The notes under the pieces: model-generated
What the model saw: the letters and a program-made list of their open reading frames with translations, nothing else
The model's database searches: none
What the model was told of the DNA's origin: nothing
Position numbers and translations under genes: made by a program
Origin: Chryseobacterium sp. JM1
GTDB lineage: Bacteria > Bacteroidota > Bacteroidia > Flavobacteriales > Weeksellaceae
Reading direction: 5' to 3'
Length of the DNA stretch: 64,000 bases
NCBI RefSeq assembly: GCF_000737715.1
Contig: NZ_JPRN01000008.1
Coordinates: forward strand, 1 to 64,000
Shown here: positions 9,149 to 17,727 of the stretch, piece after piece
Layout: each line of letters starts with the position of its first letter
Numbering within the stretch: the first letter of the stretch is position 1

Positions 9149-9505
9149 TTACCCCAGTATTTCCTTTCTGTGTGTACGTCCCCAGCTCAATAGTTCATAC
9201 AGAACATTTCTCAGTGAGGCACCGTGCTCTGTAATTGTATATTCAACGGTGGGAGGGAAGGTATCATACACGTCCCGCCTGATAAGCTTGCTTTCCTGCA
9301 TGTTCTTTAATTCTTTGGCAAGCGCTTTATCTCTTATACCATGCACTTCCCGTGCAATTTCTGTAAACCGTTTCGGTCCGCTGCATAAAGAATAAAGAAT
9401 CAGGAGTTTCCATCTGCCTTCTACTGCTTCAAGAGCATCTTTAATAAGGAGCATTGCTTTAGAGCAGTCTCTGTCTTCAAAAATTGAATCTTCAGGTTGT
9501 ACCAT
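9149..9505 (-). CDS. HxlR-family winged-helix transcriptional regulator
   Basis: A 118-residue MarR-like winged-helix protein. HxlR hallmarks are a cysteine-bearing N-terminus (DRDCSKAMLLIKDALEAVEGRWK), LILYSLCSGPKRFTEI and the wing region RRDVYDTFPPTVEYTITEHG. Many HxlR proteins sense reactive electrophiles, quinones or oxidants through the N-terminal Cys. It is divergent from the MFS pump gene, and a 22-bp palindrome lies in the shared promoter, so it probably represses itself and the pump. Confidence 0.9.
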   Translation of the reverse strand: MVQPEDSIFEDRDCSKAMLLIKDALEAVEGRWKLLILYSLCSGPKRFTEIAREVHGIRDKALAKELKNMQESKLIRRDVYDTFPPTVEYTITEHGASLRNVLYELLSWGRTHRKEILG

Positions 9506-9525
9506 CGTTACTTTCTATTAGGAGA

Positions 9526-9547
9526 GTGCTTTCCAAATGGAAAGTAC
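9526..9547. promoter_or_regulatory. Palindromic operator candidate for the HxlR regulator
   Basis: Arms GTGCTTTCCA (9526-9535) and TGGAAAGTAC (9538-9547) are complementary at 9 of 10 positions around AA. Extra TACTTTC half-sites flank it at about 9509 and 9545. It sits in the 78-bp divergent promoter between hxlR-like and MFS genes. Confidence 0.65.
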
Positions 9548-9561
9548 TTTCTGTTGTAAAG

Positions 9562-9569
9562 CAAAGATA
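9562..9569 (-). promoter_or_regulatory. -7 promoter element of the HxlR-like gene
   Basis: Reads TATCTTTG on the minus strand, a full match to the Bacteroidota -7 consensus TAnnTTTG. The palindrome at 9526-9547 falls just downstream of the expected transcription start, a position suited to repression. Confidence 0.6.
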
Positions 9570-9583
9570 AATAATTTTACAGA

Positions 9584-11146
9584 ATGAAAAATGAAGTAAA
9601 AATTACAGTGGAATCTAATAAAGAAAAAAGCAGACGACAGTGGATCCTAATAACCGTCTGCATTGCATTGATGGCAGTTGTTGCATCCGTAAGCGGACTG
9701 AATGTAGCCCAGCAAAAACTGGCTCTTGAATTCAAAGTTTCGCAAAATACCGTTCTGTGGATGATCAACACCTATACACTCACTCTTGCCGCGTTCCTCC
9801 TCCCATTAGGGGCAGTGGGTGACCGGGTAGGAAGGAAACCTGTTTTACTTACAGGACTTTTGATATTTGGTATAGCAGGCCTCATGTCCGGTTTTGCAGT
9901 TTCACCAGTCATCATGCTGATATCGAGACTACTGAGTGGCATCGGAGCTGCTCTTATTATGCCTGTTACCCTTGCGGTTATAACCTCCACCTTTCCTGAT
10001 GAAGAGCGTTCCAAAGCAATAGGAATCTGGACTGCTGTTGCGGGAGGAGGAGGAATTCTTGGAATGTTTTTATCTGCTGTTTTAATAGATTGGGGATCTT
10101 GGCGTTGGCTTTTTGCACTTCCTGTTCTTTTAGCAGCGGCTGCTTTTGTGATGACATTACGCATTATTCCTAATTCAAAAGAAATATCAGGACATCCATT
10201 TGATATCGTAGGATCCGTACTGTCAGTTTTTGCCATTATCGGATTTGTTTTCGCGCTGCACGAAGTTCCCGGAAAAGGATGGACAGATCCTTCTACAGTC
10301 ATAGGTTTTGTCCTGGGGATTACAGGACTTATTGCATTTATATTTTGGGAAAAGCGTTATGCCGCACCCATTCTTGATGTTCGGTTGTTTCATCAGCGTG
10401 GTTTATCGGGCGGTTCTATTTCTCTGATCATCATTTTCGGCATACAGGCAGGAATTTTTGTAGTTCTTTTTCCGTATTTCCAGGCGGTTTTAGGATGGTC
10501 GGGACTCAAATCGACATTTGGCATGATGCCAATGGCTGTTTTTATGATGGCGGCCTCCGGTATGGCACCAAAAGTAACAGATAAAGCCGGCGGCCGTTTT
10601 ACAATGGCAACGGGAGCAATTTTGGGAAGTGCCGGTGCTGCGCTGATGGCTGTTCTTGTTTCCGTAGAAGGAGGATATTGGTCCGTTTTACCCGGAATGC
10701 TTATCATGGGCTTCGGAATGGGACTTTCTATGACGCCATCTACTGAGGCCATTACATCTGCTCTTCCTTCAGACCGGCAGGGAGTGGCTTCAGCGCTCAA
10801 TGATATTACCCGGGAACTGGGCTCTGCATTAGGTGTTGCATTATTAGGTGCAATGGTAACATCAGGTTATAGTGATGCAATGTCGCCTTATCTTGTCGGT
10901 ATGCCCTCTACTGTTTCTTTACACGCAAAAGCAGGAATAGCCAATGCTTTGGCCGTTGCTCCGGGAACCGGAATAAAATCTGATTTTCTTATTCATGCTG
11001 CCAGAGAGTCTTTCGTACAGGGATGGAAAGAAGCTATATGGGTGGGATCCGCGGTAATGGCATTACTTTTTGGATATATCAGTACAGCAGGTCCGGAAGC
11101 TTCCAAACTAATAGGTAGGACCAGAGAGCCGGATGAAGCAGCTTAA
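9584..11146 (+). CDS. MFS drug exporter, DHA2 (14-TM) family
   Basis: Proton-coupled multidrug efflux protein of 520 residues with about 14 predicted TM helices, the EmrB/QacA layout. Motif A is seen as GAVGDRVGRKPVL after TM2, and a motif C-like segment is at WTAVAGGGGILGMFLSAVLIDWGSWRW. It is divergent from the HxlR-family regulator and probably controlled by it. The methyltransferase gene starts 52 bp downstream in the same direction and may share the transcript. No MFP partner is encoded beside it, so it should work alone in the inner membrane. Confidence 0.92.
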   Translation: MKNEVKITVESNKEKSRRQWILITVCIALMAVVASVSGLNVAQQKLALEFKVSQNTVLWMINTYTLTLAAFLLPLGAVGDRVGRKPVLLTGLLIFGIAGLMSGFAVSPVIMLISRLLSGIGAALIMPVTLAVITSTFPDEERSKAIGIWTAVAGGGGILGMFLSAVLIDWGSWRWLFALPVLLAAAAFVMTLRIIPNSKEISGHPFDIVGSVLSVFAIIGFVFALHEVPGKGWTDPSTVIGFVLGITGLIAFIFWEKRYAAPILDVRLFHQRGLSGGSISLIIIFGIQAGIFVVLFPYFQAVLGWSGLKSTFGMMPMAVFMMAASGMAPKVTDKAGGRFTMATGAILGSAGAALMAVLVSVEGGYWSVLPGMLIMGFGMGLSMTPSTEAITSALPSDRQGVASALNDITRELGSALGVALLGAMVTSGYSDAMSPYLVGMPSTVSLHAKAGIANALAVAPGTGIKSDFLIHAARESFVQGWKEAIWVGSAVMALLFGYISTAGPEASKLIGRTREPDEAA

Positions 11147-11198
11147 CTGTATTTTTTTTGATCGTAAAATCTAGATATAATAACTAAAAAATAAAAAA

Positions 11199-12131
11199 AT
11201 GCTCAACTCGTTATTTGGAAGAATTAAAATATGCAAGGTCATAAAAATCTATGAGATTAATCCAGTGGATTCTGAACAGATAAAGCAGATAGAAGATGCT
11301 CTGAAGAAAATACTGCCGGATGCCGTCATTAGATTCGGCTTAAGTCCTGCTAAAAACGTGATTCAGATTGAGAACACACCCTTTGATTCCGACCTGATGA
11401 TTGAAACTCTTGAAAAAATTGGATTTTTCTGTCATCTTATATCTGATGAAGTGGCCGCAGAAGAGGTTTCAAATACAGCTCAGGAGATGCATGATTTTTG
11501 GGACTCAGCTTTTATTCGAAATCAGCATATGTGGGGATATGCGCCTGCAGCTTCTGCTGTTTATGCAAAAGATTTTCTTGTTCGGCAGGGTGTAGAAAAT
11601 GTTCTCATTCCGGGAATAGGCTACGGCAGAAATGCCGGTATATTTATTGAAAACGGGATAGAAGTCACCGGAATTGAAATATCAAAGACAGCAATAGATT
11701 TAGCCCAAGAATATTACGGAGGAGAGCTGACTGTTAAGCAGGGTTCTGTTACAGAAATGCCGTTTGACAGCCGGACTTATCAGTCAGTTTTCTGTTATGG
11801 TCTGCTGCATTTGCTTACCCCATGGCAGAGAGAAAAACTCATAAAGGATTGCTATAATCAATTGCAGGATGGAGGCTGGATGATATTTTCAGTAGTGTCT
11901 AAAACATCACCTAATTACGGAAGAGGCCGACAGATTGGGGATGATACCTTTGAAGTGGGGGATGGCGGACAGATTTTCTTTTACGATGAGAGATCTGTGC
12001 AAAAAGAATTTGAGCAGTCTGGATTAATGGATTTCTTTGAAATTGGTGAGCAGATTAATATAGGTAGTCAAAAGCCGGATTTCATTTTTTTTCTGGTCAC
12101 ATGCAGAAAACCTCAGAACAGAGAGATGTAG
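11199..12131 (+). CDS. Class I SAM-dependent methyltransferase with an N-terminal extension
   Basis: The Rossmann-type methyltransferase domain (about residues 95-305) shows motif I as VLIPGIGYGRNAGIF, an acidic ribose contact in VTGIEIS, and VFCYGLLHLL as motif IV. The overall pattern resembles the TehB/thiopurine methyltransferase group that detoxifies small electrophiles or metalloids. About 85 residues precede it (alternating strands and helices, no clear family), which is unusual for TehB-like proteins. It follows the MFS pump by 52 bp, so the pair may form a modify-and-export module under HxlR control. The substrate is unknown. Confidence 0.75.
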   Translation: MLNSLFGRIKICKVIKIYEINPVDSEQIKQIEDALKKILPDAVIRFGLSPAKNVIQIENTPFDSDLMIETLEKIGFFCHLISDEVAAEEVSNTAQEMHDFWDSAFIRNQHMWGYAPAASAVYAKDFLVRQGVENVLIPGIGYGRNAGIFIENGIEVTGIEISKTAIDLAQEYYGGELTVKQGSVTEMPFDSRTYQSVFCYGLLHLLTPWQREKLIKDCYNQLQDGGWMIFSVVSKTSPNYGRGRQIGDDTFEVGDGGQIFFYDERSVQKEFEQSGLMDFFEIGEQINIGSQKPDFIFFLVTCRKPQNREM

Positions 12132-12218
12132 CCGGAACCCGGTTACATCTCCTGAGAGTTTGATGATTAAAGTATTATTTAATGTACTGGTATAGAAAAA
12201 ATCTCCGGTTTATTGCTG

Positions 12219-12458
12219 TTAAGGATGGATCACGACAGGAGTTCCACCGCAGGTTGCATTACAAACATCATACGGACCAGGACCGAGTGGTAAATCGGTT
12301 TGGCCTTGGTAGAATCCGAGACAGCAGTTGAAACATGTTGAGAACTCAGCATTTTCCCAGCTGCCGCAGGGACCGGCAGAAACACCTCCGGTGATATTTT
12401 TCAGTTTTGATCGGTCCAAAGCTTCTGCTCCTGGGATGATTAGTTTTAAATTTTTCAT
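12219..12458 (-). CDS. Double-glycine leader, cysteine-rich bacteriocin-like peptide
   Basis: A 79-residue peptide. I start it at ATG 12458 (MKNLKLIIPG), because upstream residues to 12500 are not leader-like. The leader ends in LDRSKLKNITGG, the signature recognised by C39 peptidase-containing ABC exporters. The 54-residue mature part has six cysteines (GPC, STC, NCC, DVC, ATC) and is Gly/Pro-rich. Chryseobacterium genomes carry many such short GG-leader peptides annotated as bacteriocin-like. No C39 exporter or immunity gene is encoded in this window, so it is an orphan. Activity is not established. Confidence 0.75.
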   Translation of the reverse strand: MKNLKLIIPGAEALDRSKLKNITGGVSAGPCGSWENAEFSTCFNCCLGFYQGQTDLPLGPGPYDVCNATCGGTPVVIHP

Positions 12459-12607
12459 AGTAATTGATTTTTGTAAATCAAATATAATAATAAAATTCAA
12501 ACAGGAGTGATAAGTTTAGATTTAATATGTTGATTTAAAATTGATTGTGTGTGTTTTGAATGATTTTGTTTGAGTAGTATTTCTTCTGAATTATATTAAA
12601 AAAAACA

Positions 12608-12639
12608 GGAGACCCGCAATCTATTGAATGCAGGCCTCC
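12608..12639 (-). terminator. Rho-independent terminator of the quinone oxidoreductase gene
   Basis: On the minus strand GGAGGCCTGCAT pairs with ATTGCGGGTCTCC (G-T pairs and a mismatch included), followed by TGTTTTTTTT. It lies 45 bp past the stop of the 12684-13697 gene. Confidence 0.75.
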
Positions 12640-12683
12640 GTAGCTTTCAGCCTGTTCACAAAAGTGAAAATGGGAATTTCCAA

Positions 12684-13697
12684 TTAAAATTTAATCACTG
12701 TTTTACCTATAGCTTTTCCGCTTTCCTGAAGTTCATGGGCTGCTTTCAGATGATCTGCTGTAAATCCTGTATACATTTTATACAAAGTAGTCTGTAAAGT
12801 ACCGTTATCAATAAGTTCAGCCACTTTATCCAGAATTTTATGCTGTTCCTGCATATCATAGGTCTGAAAAGTAGACCGGGTAAACATCAGTTCCCAATGA
12901 AAACTGACACTTTTACCTTTTAGCAGACGGAGATCTACAGGCTGTGCAGGATCACTTATGGAACCAATCCGGCCCTGAGGCTTGATCAGATGTACAAAAT
13001 CATTCCAGTATTGGTTGACATTCACAAAATCTGCAATGAAATCTACCGTTTCAAAACCTGTCTTTTTCACTTCTTCTGAAAGATGACGATGATCCACTAC
13101 ATAATCTGCACCCATCGTTTGGCACCATTCAATCGTTTCAGGTCTGGAAGCCGTTGTAATCACCTGCAATCCTAAGACTTTTTTCGCAATTTGTATCGCG
13201 ATGGAACCTACGCCGCCGGCACCACCGATAATCAGAATGCTCTTACCCTGATCTTTTTCCGGAGAAAGATGCATCCGTTCAAAGAAAAGTTCCCAGGCAG
13301 TAAGGGCTGTTAAAGGAATGGCTGCAGCTTCCTCTGCACTTATGTTGTGTGGAGCATGGCCCACAATACGTTCATCCACCAGCTGATATTCCTGATTGCA
13401 GCCATCCCGGTTGATAGCTCCGGCATAGTACACCTTGTCACCTTTTTTAAAAAGTGATACCCCGTCACCAACAGCTTCCACTGTTCCTGCAGCATCCCAT
13501 CCGATAATTTTAGGTTCAGTGCTTACCTGATCTTTAAGGCTGTTCTGACGTACTTTGTAATCAACAGGGTTTACTGCGATAGCTTCTATTTTGACCAGAA
13601 TATCTCTTCCGGCAGGCTGAGGAATTTCTTTTTCAAATTCAATAAAGCTTTCCGCTTCCGTTATTGGCATTGATGTTTTAAATCCAATTGCTTTCAT
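12684..13697 (-). CDS. Zinc-less NADPH:quinone oxidoreductase / zinc-type alcohol dehydrogenase-like protein
   Basis: Medium-chain dehydrogenase/reductase of 337 residues. The GroES-like N-terminal half has VNPVDYKVRQ and WDAAGTVEAVGDGV. The Rossmann half has the nucleotide motif IIGGAGGVGSIAIQIAK. The catalytic zinc cysteine/histidine pair is absent, as in quinone reductases and enone reductases. It is the distal member of a set of minus-strand genes with the ABM monooxygenase and cupin protein, suggesting quinone or electrophile handling. A terminator follows. Confidence 0.88.
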   Translation of the reverse strand: MKAIGFKTSMPITEAESFIEFEKEIPQPAGRDILVKIEAIAVNPVDYKVRQNSLKDQVSTEPKIIGWDAAGTVEAVGDGVSLFKKGDKVYYAGAINRDGCNQEYQLVDERIVGHAPHNISAEEAAAIPLTALTAWELFFERMHLSPEKDQGKSILIIGGAGGVGSIAIQIAKKVLGLQVITTASRPETIEWCQTMGADYVVDHRHLSEEVKKTGFETVDFIADFVNVNQYWNDFVHLIKPQGRIGSISDPAQPVDLRLLKGKSVSFHWELMFTRSTFQTYDMQEQHKILDKVAELIDNGTLQTTLYKMYTGFTADHLKAAHELQESGKAIGKTVIKF

Positions 13698-13899
13698 ATT
13701 GTAATATTTTGTAATAAGTAATAATGTTTTGAATGGGAAAGGAGCAGGTTCGTGATAATCAAATTATAATTCCGTTATGCATGCCGTTTTATCATTATTT
13801 TTATGGACTATCTCAATTGCAGGTAACAGTCATAGCTCATCATTCCTTTCATCTCCAGCTTCCTTCGCGAATTTTTGATAATTTACTGTTTTTTTGTGA

Positions 13900-14208
13900 T
13901 TATTCAGTGTCCGAAACCTGTTTCAGTTCAACGAGTTGGATAGGCTCGCTCATCAGCTCATCCACCTGCGCCGCAAAGTTTTTAAAATGTATGGTTTGGG
14001 TGTGAAATTCAAATGCTGCAGTGTCCTTAAATGCCTCACGCATATAAAAAGTACCTGCATTATTTTTATCCTCAAAAAGAATGTAGTAAAGACATCCCGG
14101 TTCGCTGCGTGTGGGGTTTATAAGTTGTAACAGAGCCTCTTTTAAGGCTGTTCTTTTTCCTTCTTTAGCTTTTAAAACGGCTGTTGATAAAAATTGTTCA
14201 TCAGTCAT
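13900..14208 (-). CDS. ABM-domain monooxygenase (putative quinol monooxygenase)
   Basis: A 102-residue single ABM-fold protein. Typical strings are LQLINPTRSEPGCLYYILFEDKNN, FYMREAFKDTAAFEFHTQT and HFKNF, as in YgiN-like quinol monooxygenases and the antibiotic biosynthesis monooxygenase family. Such proteins act as small cofactor-free dimers on quinols or polyketide-like aromatics. Its neighbour is a quinone oxidoreductase, which fits a shared redox role. The physiological substrate is inferred only. Confidence 0.85.
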   Translation of the reverse strand: MTDEQFLSTAVLKAKEGKRTALKEALLQLINPTRSEPGCLYYILFEDKNNAGTFYMREAFKDTAAFEFHTQTIHFKNFAAQVDELMSEPIQLVELKQVSDTE

Positions 14209-14348
14209 GATATTTGGATTTTATTATTAATTATTGTTTCTATAATCTCAATGGTAGTGATCATCTCAATTGGATGGGGAGAAATTCCCCTCCGCCGGAG
14301 GGGTGGCGAAAATTCAAAGAATTTTTGACGGGATGGTTATTAATTTTT

Positions 14349-15752
14349 TCAAAGTTTTACCCTGTAAATAAAATAAGGCGGCTTCCCTTTATCCTGATCA
14401 CCCGAAAACGCAGTCGTGCTGTCCAGCTGATTCACCGAAATATATAGGTATCCGTCTTCAGAAACCGCTACATTATCGGGCCATTTTAATCTTCCGTCTT
14501 TAACCAACTCACTCAGTTGTCCGCTGGGATTCAGTTTGCTGATGCTGTGTCCGCCAAGGTTGGTGATATAATGATTGCCATATTGATCCGTTGCTGCACC
14601 GTCGCTGACAGGTTTATCGCCGAATTTTTGAATGGCATTACCAATTGTTTTATCATCAGCATTGTCCCTGAAAAGTTTGGCCGGAACCTGATACCATGAA
14701 GTACCGTTCATAGATCCAAAGAAAATGGTTTCCCTGTTGTTTGAAAGGGTAATAGGATTAACACCTACCCGGGAAGGTTTTCCGCCAAAATCAATCACTT
14801 TTCCATCGATGATCATATCGACATCTTCAGACTGTAACGCCTCATGTCCGCTGAATCTTCTGGCTTTTTTTGTTTTCAGGTTTAAAGCAATGATACCGGG
14901 ATTGGAAATGTCCGCAAGATAAGCCCAGCCGTTTTTTTCATCGATCGCAACATCCTGGACAAAGCTTCCTTTGGGAGCAATATCAGCAGGCAATTCAATT
15001 TTTTCTACTACTTTATTTTTCTTTAGATCAAAACACCAAAGACGGGTTTTACCCAGTTCTAGACCCATATCGATCATCCAGAGACGATTTTCTTTATCTA
15101 CAGTAACGCCCAGCGGTGTATCAAACTTATTATGGTCTGACGGTCCGCCATTTTTCTGCAATTCTTTCGAAGGGAATGCAACAGGTTTTCCATTGATGAT
15201 TTCTACCAGCTGCAGTTTTGGAGATGCTAAAGGATGAATAGTAGCAAAGACCCGTCCATTAAGGCTTACCGCTACGTTTCCAGGTCTCATTTCATCAAAC
15301 TGTGCCACGACTTCAAGCGGGTTTCCCTGTTGCTTAAGATAGGATGCTGTTCCGTCTGTCCAGTCTTTACGGACAGGTGTGAAAAAGTCCAGATCCTCGG
15401 TACCGTCTTCCAGACAGAAAAATTCGTGGGTGATATTGGCCGGAATAATCAGAACACCACCGGCTTTTACGATATGTTCTTTATTATTCATTAGAACTTT
15501 AACACTTCCTTTTGTAATATAGGATACCTGTTCATTCGGATGCTGATGCGGCGGAACATGGGCTCCTTTATCCATTTTCCAGAATGCAAAAGTGCTTTCC
15601 GCTCCCGAAACCCATTTCCGCTGTAAACCTTGACCTACCTGCTCCCAGGTTCCTTTATTGAAATCGGTTTGCAATACCTTTTGCTGGGCAGAGATCAGAC
15701 TGAATGAAAGTAGGGCTGCTACATGTATAAAAGCTGATTTTCTTGTCTTCAT
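14349..15752 (-). CDS. Exported cupin fused to a major royal jelly/yellow-like beta-propeller
   Basis: A 467-residue exported protein. The signal peptide (about 1-22, ending SLISAQQ) is followed by a small cupin domain (about 45-120) with the metal-binding pattern HVPPHQHPNEQ and a later HEFF. From about 150 to the end comes an MRJP/yellow-like propeller, with ENRLWMIDMGLELG, GWAYLADISNPG and KWPDNVAVSEDGYLYISVNQ typical of the L-dopachrome tautomerase-related group. The fusion of both domains in one secreted protein is uncommon. It lies 27 bp after the acetolactate decarboxylase gene and probably shares its promoter. Its reaction is unknown. Confidence 0.82.
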   Translation of the reverse strand: MKTRKSAFIHVAALLSFSLISAQQKVLQTDFNKGTWEQVGQGLQRKWVSGAESTFAFWKMDKGAHVPPHQHPNEQVSYITKGSVKVLMNNKEHIVKAGGVLIIPANITHEFFCLEDGTEDLDFFTPVRKDWTDGTASYLKQQGNPLEVVAQFDEMRPGNVAVSLNGRVFATIHPLASPKLQLVEIINGKPVAFPSKELQKNGGPSDHNKFDTPLGVTVDKENRLWMIDMGLELGKTRLWCFDLKKNKVVEKIELPADIAPKGSFVQDVAIDEKNGWAYLADISNPGIIALNLKTKKARRFSGHEALQSEDVDMIIDGKVIDFGGKPSRVGVNPITLSNNRETIFFGSMNGTSWYQVPAKLFRDNADDKTIGNAIQKFGDKPVSDGAATDQYGNHYITNLGGHSISKLNPSGQLSELVKDGRLKWPDNVAVSEDGYLYISVNQLDSTTAFSGDQDKGKPPYFIYRVKL

Positions 15753-15779
15753 GAGATTGAATATTTATTTTTTAAAAAT

Positions 15780-16550
15780 TTAATACTGTGCTTTTGCTTC
15801 CGTAGAGGTCCAGATTCGCTGGTAACCGACATCATTAGTGTTCGGTAATATCACTTCGTAAGCGTTTTTTTCATCAAGCTGAATGGTGATTTTTGAATCG
15901 GAAAAATTTCCTTCTATCATATGTCCTCCGGCTTTTTTATCATCTGATATAAAATGGAAATGAAACGGTGATAAATCCAAGCCACCTGCATATCCGGGAT
16001 TGTAAAAGCCTATAAGAGTTCCTCTGATGTTCTGCTTTTTGTACAATGGTCTTGTTTTCATAAAAGAGGCAATACCTGTGGCATCTTTTTCATCCACCTT
16101 TATCGATCCACCCAATGTTAAACTGCTGAATGTTGTTTCTATTTTTATGGCATAAAAACGGTTGCGTGAAGGTAAAAGCTCAGGTAATTTCTTCAGAAGA
16201 TCATCAACCGTTTTAATTTGTTCAATTGTCACAGATTTATCTTTTTTGAAAAAAGTAAACGAACCAAACGGAACCTTTCTTTTTATATCTGCCTCTTCAA
16301 CAGATCCGTTGGTTGCAATGCGGTATATTTTGCCATCCAGCGCGATCAGTTCACCATCCAGAAAATTATAGGTTCCCAGTCCGAAATCGCCTTTTTGTTT
16401 TAATTCTTTTACAGTAATGTCTCCGGTATATACTCCGTTTCTCATGGCATCCATAGAGGAGTAGTGGTAAATTTTATCTTCAATCCCCTGTGAATGCAGT
16501 GAAACAGACAGAATCAATAACAGGGATATACTTAATAATGTTTTTATCAT
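15780..16550 (-). CDS. Exported alpha-acetolactate decarboxylase
   Basis: Decarboxylates 2-acetolactate to acetoin in known family members. Hallmarks visible are GDFGLGTYNFLDGE, the IRGTLIGFYNPGYAGGLDLSPFHFHFISDD stretch and GGHMIEG, giving the three zinc-binding histidines (two in FHFHF, one in GGH). A clear N-terminal signal peptide (MIKTLLSISLLLILSVSLHS) indicates export to the periplasm, which also occurs in some Gram-positive and Bacteroidota members. No acetolactate synthase is encoded nearby. It is divergent from an AraC regulator at 16663 and cotranscribed with the cupin-MRJP gene. Confidence 0.88.
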   Translation of the reverse strand: MIKTLLSISLLLILSVSLHSQGIEDKIYHYSSMDAMRNGVYTGDITVKELKQKGDFGLGTYNFLDGELIALDGKIYRIATNGSVEEADIKRKVPFGSFTFFKKDKSVTIEQIKTVDDLLKKLPELLPSRNRFYAIKIETTFSSLTLGGSIKVDEKDATGIASFMKTRPLYKKQNIRGTLIGFYNPGYAGGLDLSPFHFHFISDDKKAGGHMIEGNFSDSKITIQLDEKNAYEVILPNTNDVGYQRIWTSTEAKAQY

Positions 16551-16629
16551 AGGTGATATTTATATTCTATGGAGCAAAATTATACTGATTTTAAGCAGAT
16601 TAATGGTATATTGTTTCTATGTTTTTGTA

Positions 16630-16637
16630 TATTTTTG
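16630..16637 (+). promoter_or_regulatory. -7 promoter element of the AraC-family gene
   Basis: TATTTTTG matches TAnnTTTG, with a TTG at 16611-16613 as possible -33 element. It lies 25 bp before the ATG at 16663. Confidence 0.5.
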
Positions 16638-16662
16638 CTCATGTCAATAAAATACGATTTGT

Positions 16663-17505
16663 ATGAACCGCGATGTATTATATCAGCCTTACAGTATTCA
16701 TTTTGAAACTTTAGATACCTTTCCCGAGAAGGAAAGCCGGAAGAACTTTTTCGAGCTGGTTTTTATATTGTCGGGAACGGGTAGGCATTGTATCAACAAG
16801 CACAGTTTTTCCTATTCTGACAACCATATGTTTCTCCTGACTCCTCAGGATTGCAGCCAGTTCTGGATTGATACAACAACACGGTTTTTCTTTTTACAGT
16901 TCAGTAATATCTATTTAAAAGACAGCAGCATTTCAAAAGAAAATATTCAGCGGCTGGAGTTTATTATGGAGAATGCCAACCATAAACCGGGCTGTATTTT
17001 GAAAAATCAAAGTGATAAAACACTCATTCGTCCGATTGTAGAAGCGCTGATCAGAGAGGCTGTGAACAGAGATGTCTACCATGGTGATATTACGGCTCAA
17101 TTGGTGAATACGCTTATCGTAGTCGTAGCCAGAAATATCGCTAAATACCTGCCTCAAAAAATTGATGAAACCTCTGAATCACGCATCATCAATATCCTGA
17201 ACTATATTCAAAGCAATATTTATGAGCCGGAAATGATCCGTACGGAAAGCATCAGTAAAGAGTTTGGCTTTTCGGAGAATTATCTCGGGAAATATTTTAA
17301 AAAACACAGCGGCGAAACCCTGCAGTCGTACGTCAATAACTATAAAACGACTTTAATCGAACACCGCCTGAAACACAGTGACAGACGAATCACTGAAATT
17401 GCCGATGAACTAGGCTTTACGGATGAAAGCCATCTGAATAAATTCTTTAAAGCCCAGCGTGGAAAAAGCCCGAAAGCTTTCAGACTGGAATTTGCCCAAC
17501 ACTGA
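16663..17505 (+). CDS. AraC-family transcriptional regulator
   Basis: A 280-residue regulator. The N-terminal cupin-like sensor (about 15-150) is followed by a C-terminal AraC DNA-binding domain (about 180-278), with the first helix-turn-helix in SISKEFGFSENYLGKYFKKHSGETLQSYV and the second in ITEIADELGFTDESHLNKFFKAQRGKSPKAFR. It is divergent from the exported acetolactate decarboxylase and cupin-MRJP genes (112-bp gap), which are the likely targets. The effector is unknown. Confidence 0.9.
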   Translation: MNRDVLYQPYSIHFETLDTFPEKESRKNFFELVFILSGTGRHCINKHSFSYSDNHMFLLTPQDCSQFWIDTTTRFFFLQFSNIYLKDSSISKENIQRLEFIMENANHKPGCILKNQSDKTLIRPIVEALIREAVNRDVYHGDITAQLVNTLIVVVARNIAKYLPQKIDETSESRIINILNYIQSNIYEPEMIRTESISKEFGFSENYLGKYFKKHSGETLQSYVNNYKTTLIEHRLKHSDRRITEIADELGFTDESHLNKFFKAQRGKSPKAFRLEFAQH

Positions 17506-17614
17506 ATATTAGGATTTAAAATGTAGTTATGGAAGTTTCGGTATACGTGGTATGAGTTTGAGAGTCGGAGCGTTTTAGGGTTTTAGAGATTCTACATGCT
17601 CATATTCACCAAAA

Positions 17615-17657
17615 AATTCACCATTCACTTGCGAAGCAAAATTCACCATTCACATTT
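17615..17657 (+). repeat. Short direct repeat of AATTCACCATTCAC
   Basis: Two copies of AATTCACCATTCAC separated by about 16 bp in the 222-bp gap before the nuclease gene. No further structure was recognised in this gap. Confidence 0.6.
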
Positions 17658-17727
17658 TTAAAAGTGAAATAAATAAAAAAAGCACCTGTATCAAAGGGTT
17701 TCCGAAATAAATACATAATTTCGCATC

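Noticed and set aside
9772..10800. Two long minus-strand ORFs (176 and 135 residues) inside the MFS gene
   Set aside because: They are antisense to a clear 14-TM transporter and have the Pro/Ser/Ile-rich, low-complexity look of shadow frames. No promoter or coupling.
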